From Roseateles toxinivorans (GTDB lineage: Bacteria > Pseudomonadota > Gammaproteobacteria > Burkholderiales > Burkholderiaceae_C): a stretch of 33,994 nucleotides of DNA. Where the stretch lies: the NCBI GenBank assembly GCA_945898095.1, contig CAMDHE010000046.1, forward strand, positions 1-33,994. Direction: 5' to 3'. Positions 32,459 to 33,994 of this stretch are shown here, piece after piece. Every line of letters starts with the position of its first letter. The first letter of the stretch is position 1. The translations under genes and the position numbers were made by a program. The notes under the pieces were generated by a model, which searched no databases, had not been told where the DNA came from, and was given only the letters and a program-made list of their open reading frames with translations.

Positions 32459-33994
32459 TCAGCAATTGATGGTCTGTTCCTCCCGGCTGCATTCCTCGAG
32501 AAGGTAAGCGATCGAGCGGTAGGCCAAGCCGGTCTGGGCGCTCAGTCCGATTTCGCAGGTACGGTTTGTCGACAAACCACCGCAGCAATTCGACGGCAGC
32601 GCAGCAGTCAATTTGCGCAAGGCATGGGCATTGAGTTCGGGAACCACAAAACCGCGGTCACCGCCAAAGCCACAACAGCCGACCTCGCTGGGCTCAATGA
32701 TCTGCTCGACGCAAGCCTCGGCGACGCGGCGCAACTTGTCGTCAGACAAGGTGCGGCGCACGCTGCAATTGATGTGCAGCGCGAACGGCCCTGGCTGGCG
32801 CCGCAAACGCAAGCGGGGCAGCAAGGCGTCATGGGCAAATTCATGGAAGTCATAGACGGACAACCGCCCCTGCAGCAGCTTTTGCAAGCGCACCGAGCAG
32901 GTGCTGGCATCCATGATCACCGGGTAAAAACCACCCTGCCCATCATCAGCGGCCAGCCGCAAAGCGTCGATGACCGCATTGGCCATTGCATCGGCTTCAC
33001 CGGCCAGGCCCTGGCTGGCGAGCATCTGGCCGCAACATAAGCCATCGAAGCCTTGCGGCAGGCGCGGTGCGTAGCCTGCGCGCACCAGCAGTTGCTGGAT
33101 GACCTCGGGCAACGCCGCTTCACCCGTCTGGCTGGCGCCGAAAATGCGGCCGCCGCAGGTCGGGAAATAGACCACCGGATCGCCCTCGCCACGGTAGCTG
33201 ACGACTGGCCTGCCAGGCCGCGGCATGCCGGCCTTCCAGGCACCGCCCGACAAACGGGCCAGTACCGCGTCGCCAAGCACATCGGCTGCCAGGTGACCGG
33301 CCTGCAGGCCGAATCGCGACAAGGTGGCGACCTTGCCGAAATTGCCAGCCGTCCATTGCCCGATCTTGCGCGAGACCGGCCCGATGCTGCGGCCGCGCAG
33401 CAAGCGCGTCAATTCACCGGTGTCGATGCCAACCGGGCAAGCGGTCGAACATAGGCCACAACCGGCGCAGGTATCCAGCCCCATATAGGCAAAATCAGCC
33501 GCGATGTCGTCCGTTTTTTCACCCGTTGCGCCGCGGCGTGACAGCTCGCGCCAGCTGACGATGCGCTGGCGCGGCGAGAGCGTCAGCCCATGCGAAGGGC
33601 AAAGCGGTTCGCAAAATCCACACTCGATGCAGCGATCGACAATCGCCTCGGCCGCCGGCATCGGCTTCAGATGCTGGAGATGGACTTTGGGGTCGTCGTT
33701 CAGGATGACCCCGGGGTTGAGCAAGTTGTGCGGGTCAAGCAACTGCTTGATGCTGCGCATCAGCGCGGTCGCCTGCGGCCCCCATTCCTTCTCGACGAAA
33801 GGCGCCATATTGCGCCCGGTGCCATGTTCGGCCTTCAGCGAGCCATCGTACTTGTCGACCACCAGCGTGCAGATGTCGTCCATCAAGCGCGCATAGCGGT
33901 CGATCTCGGCGCTGTCCGAAAAATCCTGGGTGAAAACGAAGTGCAGATTGCCTTCCAGCGCATGGCCAAAAATAATCGCCTCGCTGTAGCCATG
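32459..33994 (-). CDS. dld: FAD/4Fe-4S D-lactate dehydrogenase (Dld-II type), N-terminal part outside window
   Basis: Respiratory flavo-iron-sulfur dehydrogenase that oxidises D-lactate to pyruvate and passes electrons to quinone. The 511 residues present run from the end of the FAD-linked oxidase domain through two ferredoxin motifs to two CCG domains. The oxidase end shows FGHALEGNLHFVFTQDF and DGSLKAEHGTGRNMAPFV. The ferredoxin motifs are CIECGFCEPLCP and CAGCGLCSTACPVG, and the CCG-type cysteine-rich domains contain CCGQM and CCGFGGDRGF. Downstream lldP supports lactate as substrate; glycolate or 2-hydroxyglutarate oxidases have related layouts. The frame is open to the right edge, so the ATG is not in the window. 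Confidence 0.88.
   Translation of the reverse strand, partial: HGYSEAIIFGHALEGNLHFVFTQDFSDSAEIDRYARLMDDICTLVVDKYDGSLKAEHGTGRNMAPFVEKEWGPQATALMRSIKQLLDPHNLLNPGVILNDDPKVHLQHLKPMPAAEAIVDRCIECGFCEPLCPSHGLTLSPRQRIVSWRELSRRGATGEKTDDIAADFAYMGLDTCAGCGLCSTACPVGIDTGELTRLLRGRSIGPVSRKIGQWTAGNFGKVATLSRFGLQAGHLAADVLGDAVLARLSGGAWKAGMPRPGRPVVSYRGEGDPVVYFPTCGGRIFGASQTGEAALPEVIQQLLVRAGYAPRLPQGFDGLCCGQMLASQGLAGEADAMANAVIDALRLAADDGQGGFYPVIMDASTCSVRLQKLLQGRLSVYDFHEFAHDALLPRLRLRRQPGPFALHINCSVRRTLSDDKLRRVAEACVEQIIEPSEVGCCGFGGDRGFVVPELNAHALRKLTAALPSNCCGGLSTNRTCEIGLSAQTGLAYRSIAYLLEECSREEQTINC

Noticed and set aside
1-33994. CRISPR array, tRNA or rRNA genes, integrase or transposase
   Set aside because: None was found on reading; the only dispersed repeats are the three 162-bp palindromic elements, which have no regularly spaced repeat-spacer structure.

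Overview
The window is GC-rich, gene-dense DNA that looks like a chromosome segment of a betaproteobacterium, most likely order Burkholderiales. I infer this from the base composition, the feoAB and YaeQ sequences, a MobA-type 3-hydroxybenzoate hydroxylase closely resembling the Comamonas enzyme as I remember it, and an LldP/iron-sulfur D-lactate dehydrogenase pair. No rRNA, tRNA, CRISPR array or transposase gene was seen.

Layout. (1) 1-9591, minus strand: one tightly packed run of ten genes. It begins with a complete nucleoside-type ABC importer (BMP-family binding protein, double ATPase, two permeases). It continues with cytidine deaminase, purine nucleoside phosphorylase, deoC and deoA, and ends with the housekeeping genes trmB and coaBC (coaBC runs off the left edge). 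Most junctions overlap by a few bases or are nearly abutting, so this reads as an import-and-salvage operon with housekeeping genes at its tail. (2) 9834-14142, minus: a three-gene exporter (HlyD-like adaptor, double FtsX-domain permease, LolD/MacB-like ATPase). (3) 14278-16804, plus: a small conserved-looking protein, then feoA-feoB behind a clear Fur box laid over a TATAAT hexamer. (4) 16793-20214, minus: a MATE exporter and a Dcp-type M3 peptidase. (5) 20499-21524, minus: two uncharacterised small genes. (6) 21641-25172, plus: yaeQ, a secreted S9 peptidase and an acetyltransferase-DUF924 fusion, tightly coupled. (7) 25192-25880, minus: a MazEF-type toxin-antitoxin pair. (8) 25963-26455: two inverted copies of a 162-bp palindromic repeat. 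(9) 26482-30079: mobA, a GntR/FCD regulator with an in-frame amber codon, and a divergent crotonase-family gene. (10) 30080-30718: a small gene graveyard with the 5' stub of a quinone oxidoreductase and the N-terminal stub of a YjjJ/HipH-like protein. (11) 30719-33994, minus: lactate permease and an FAD/iron-sulfur D-lactate dehydrogenase (runs off the right edge).

The most unusual structure is the repeat family. Three 162-bp copies (20274-20435, 25963-26124, 26294-26455) share 16-bp terminal inverted repeats and an identical central 20-bp palindrome at the same offset. They look like a non-autonomous, MITE-like element. One copy ends 26 bp before the mobA start and supplies a misleading upstream ATG. 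The accessory stretch 25192-30718 (toxin-antitoxin, repeats, catabolic gene, broken regulator, gene stubs) looks like a remodelled insertion zone between conserved blocks.
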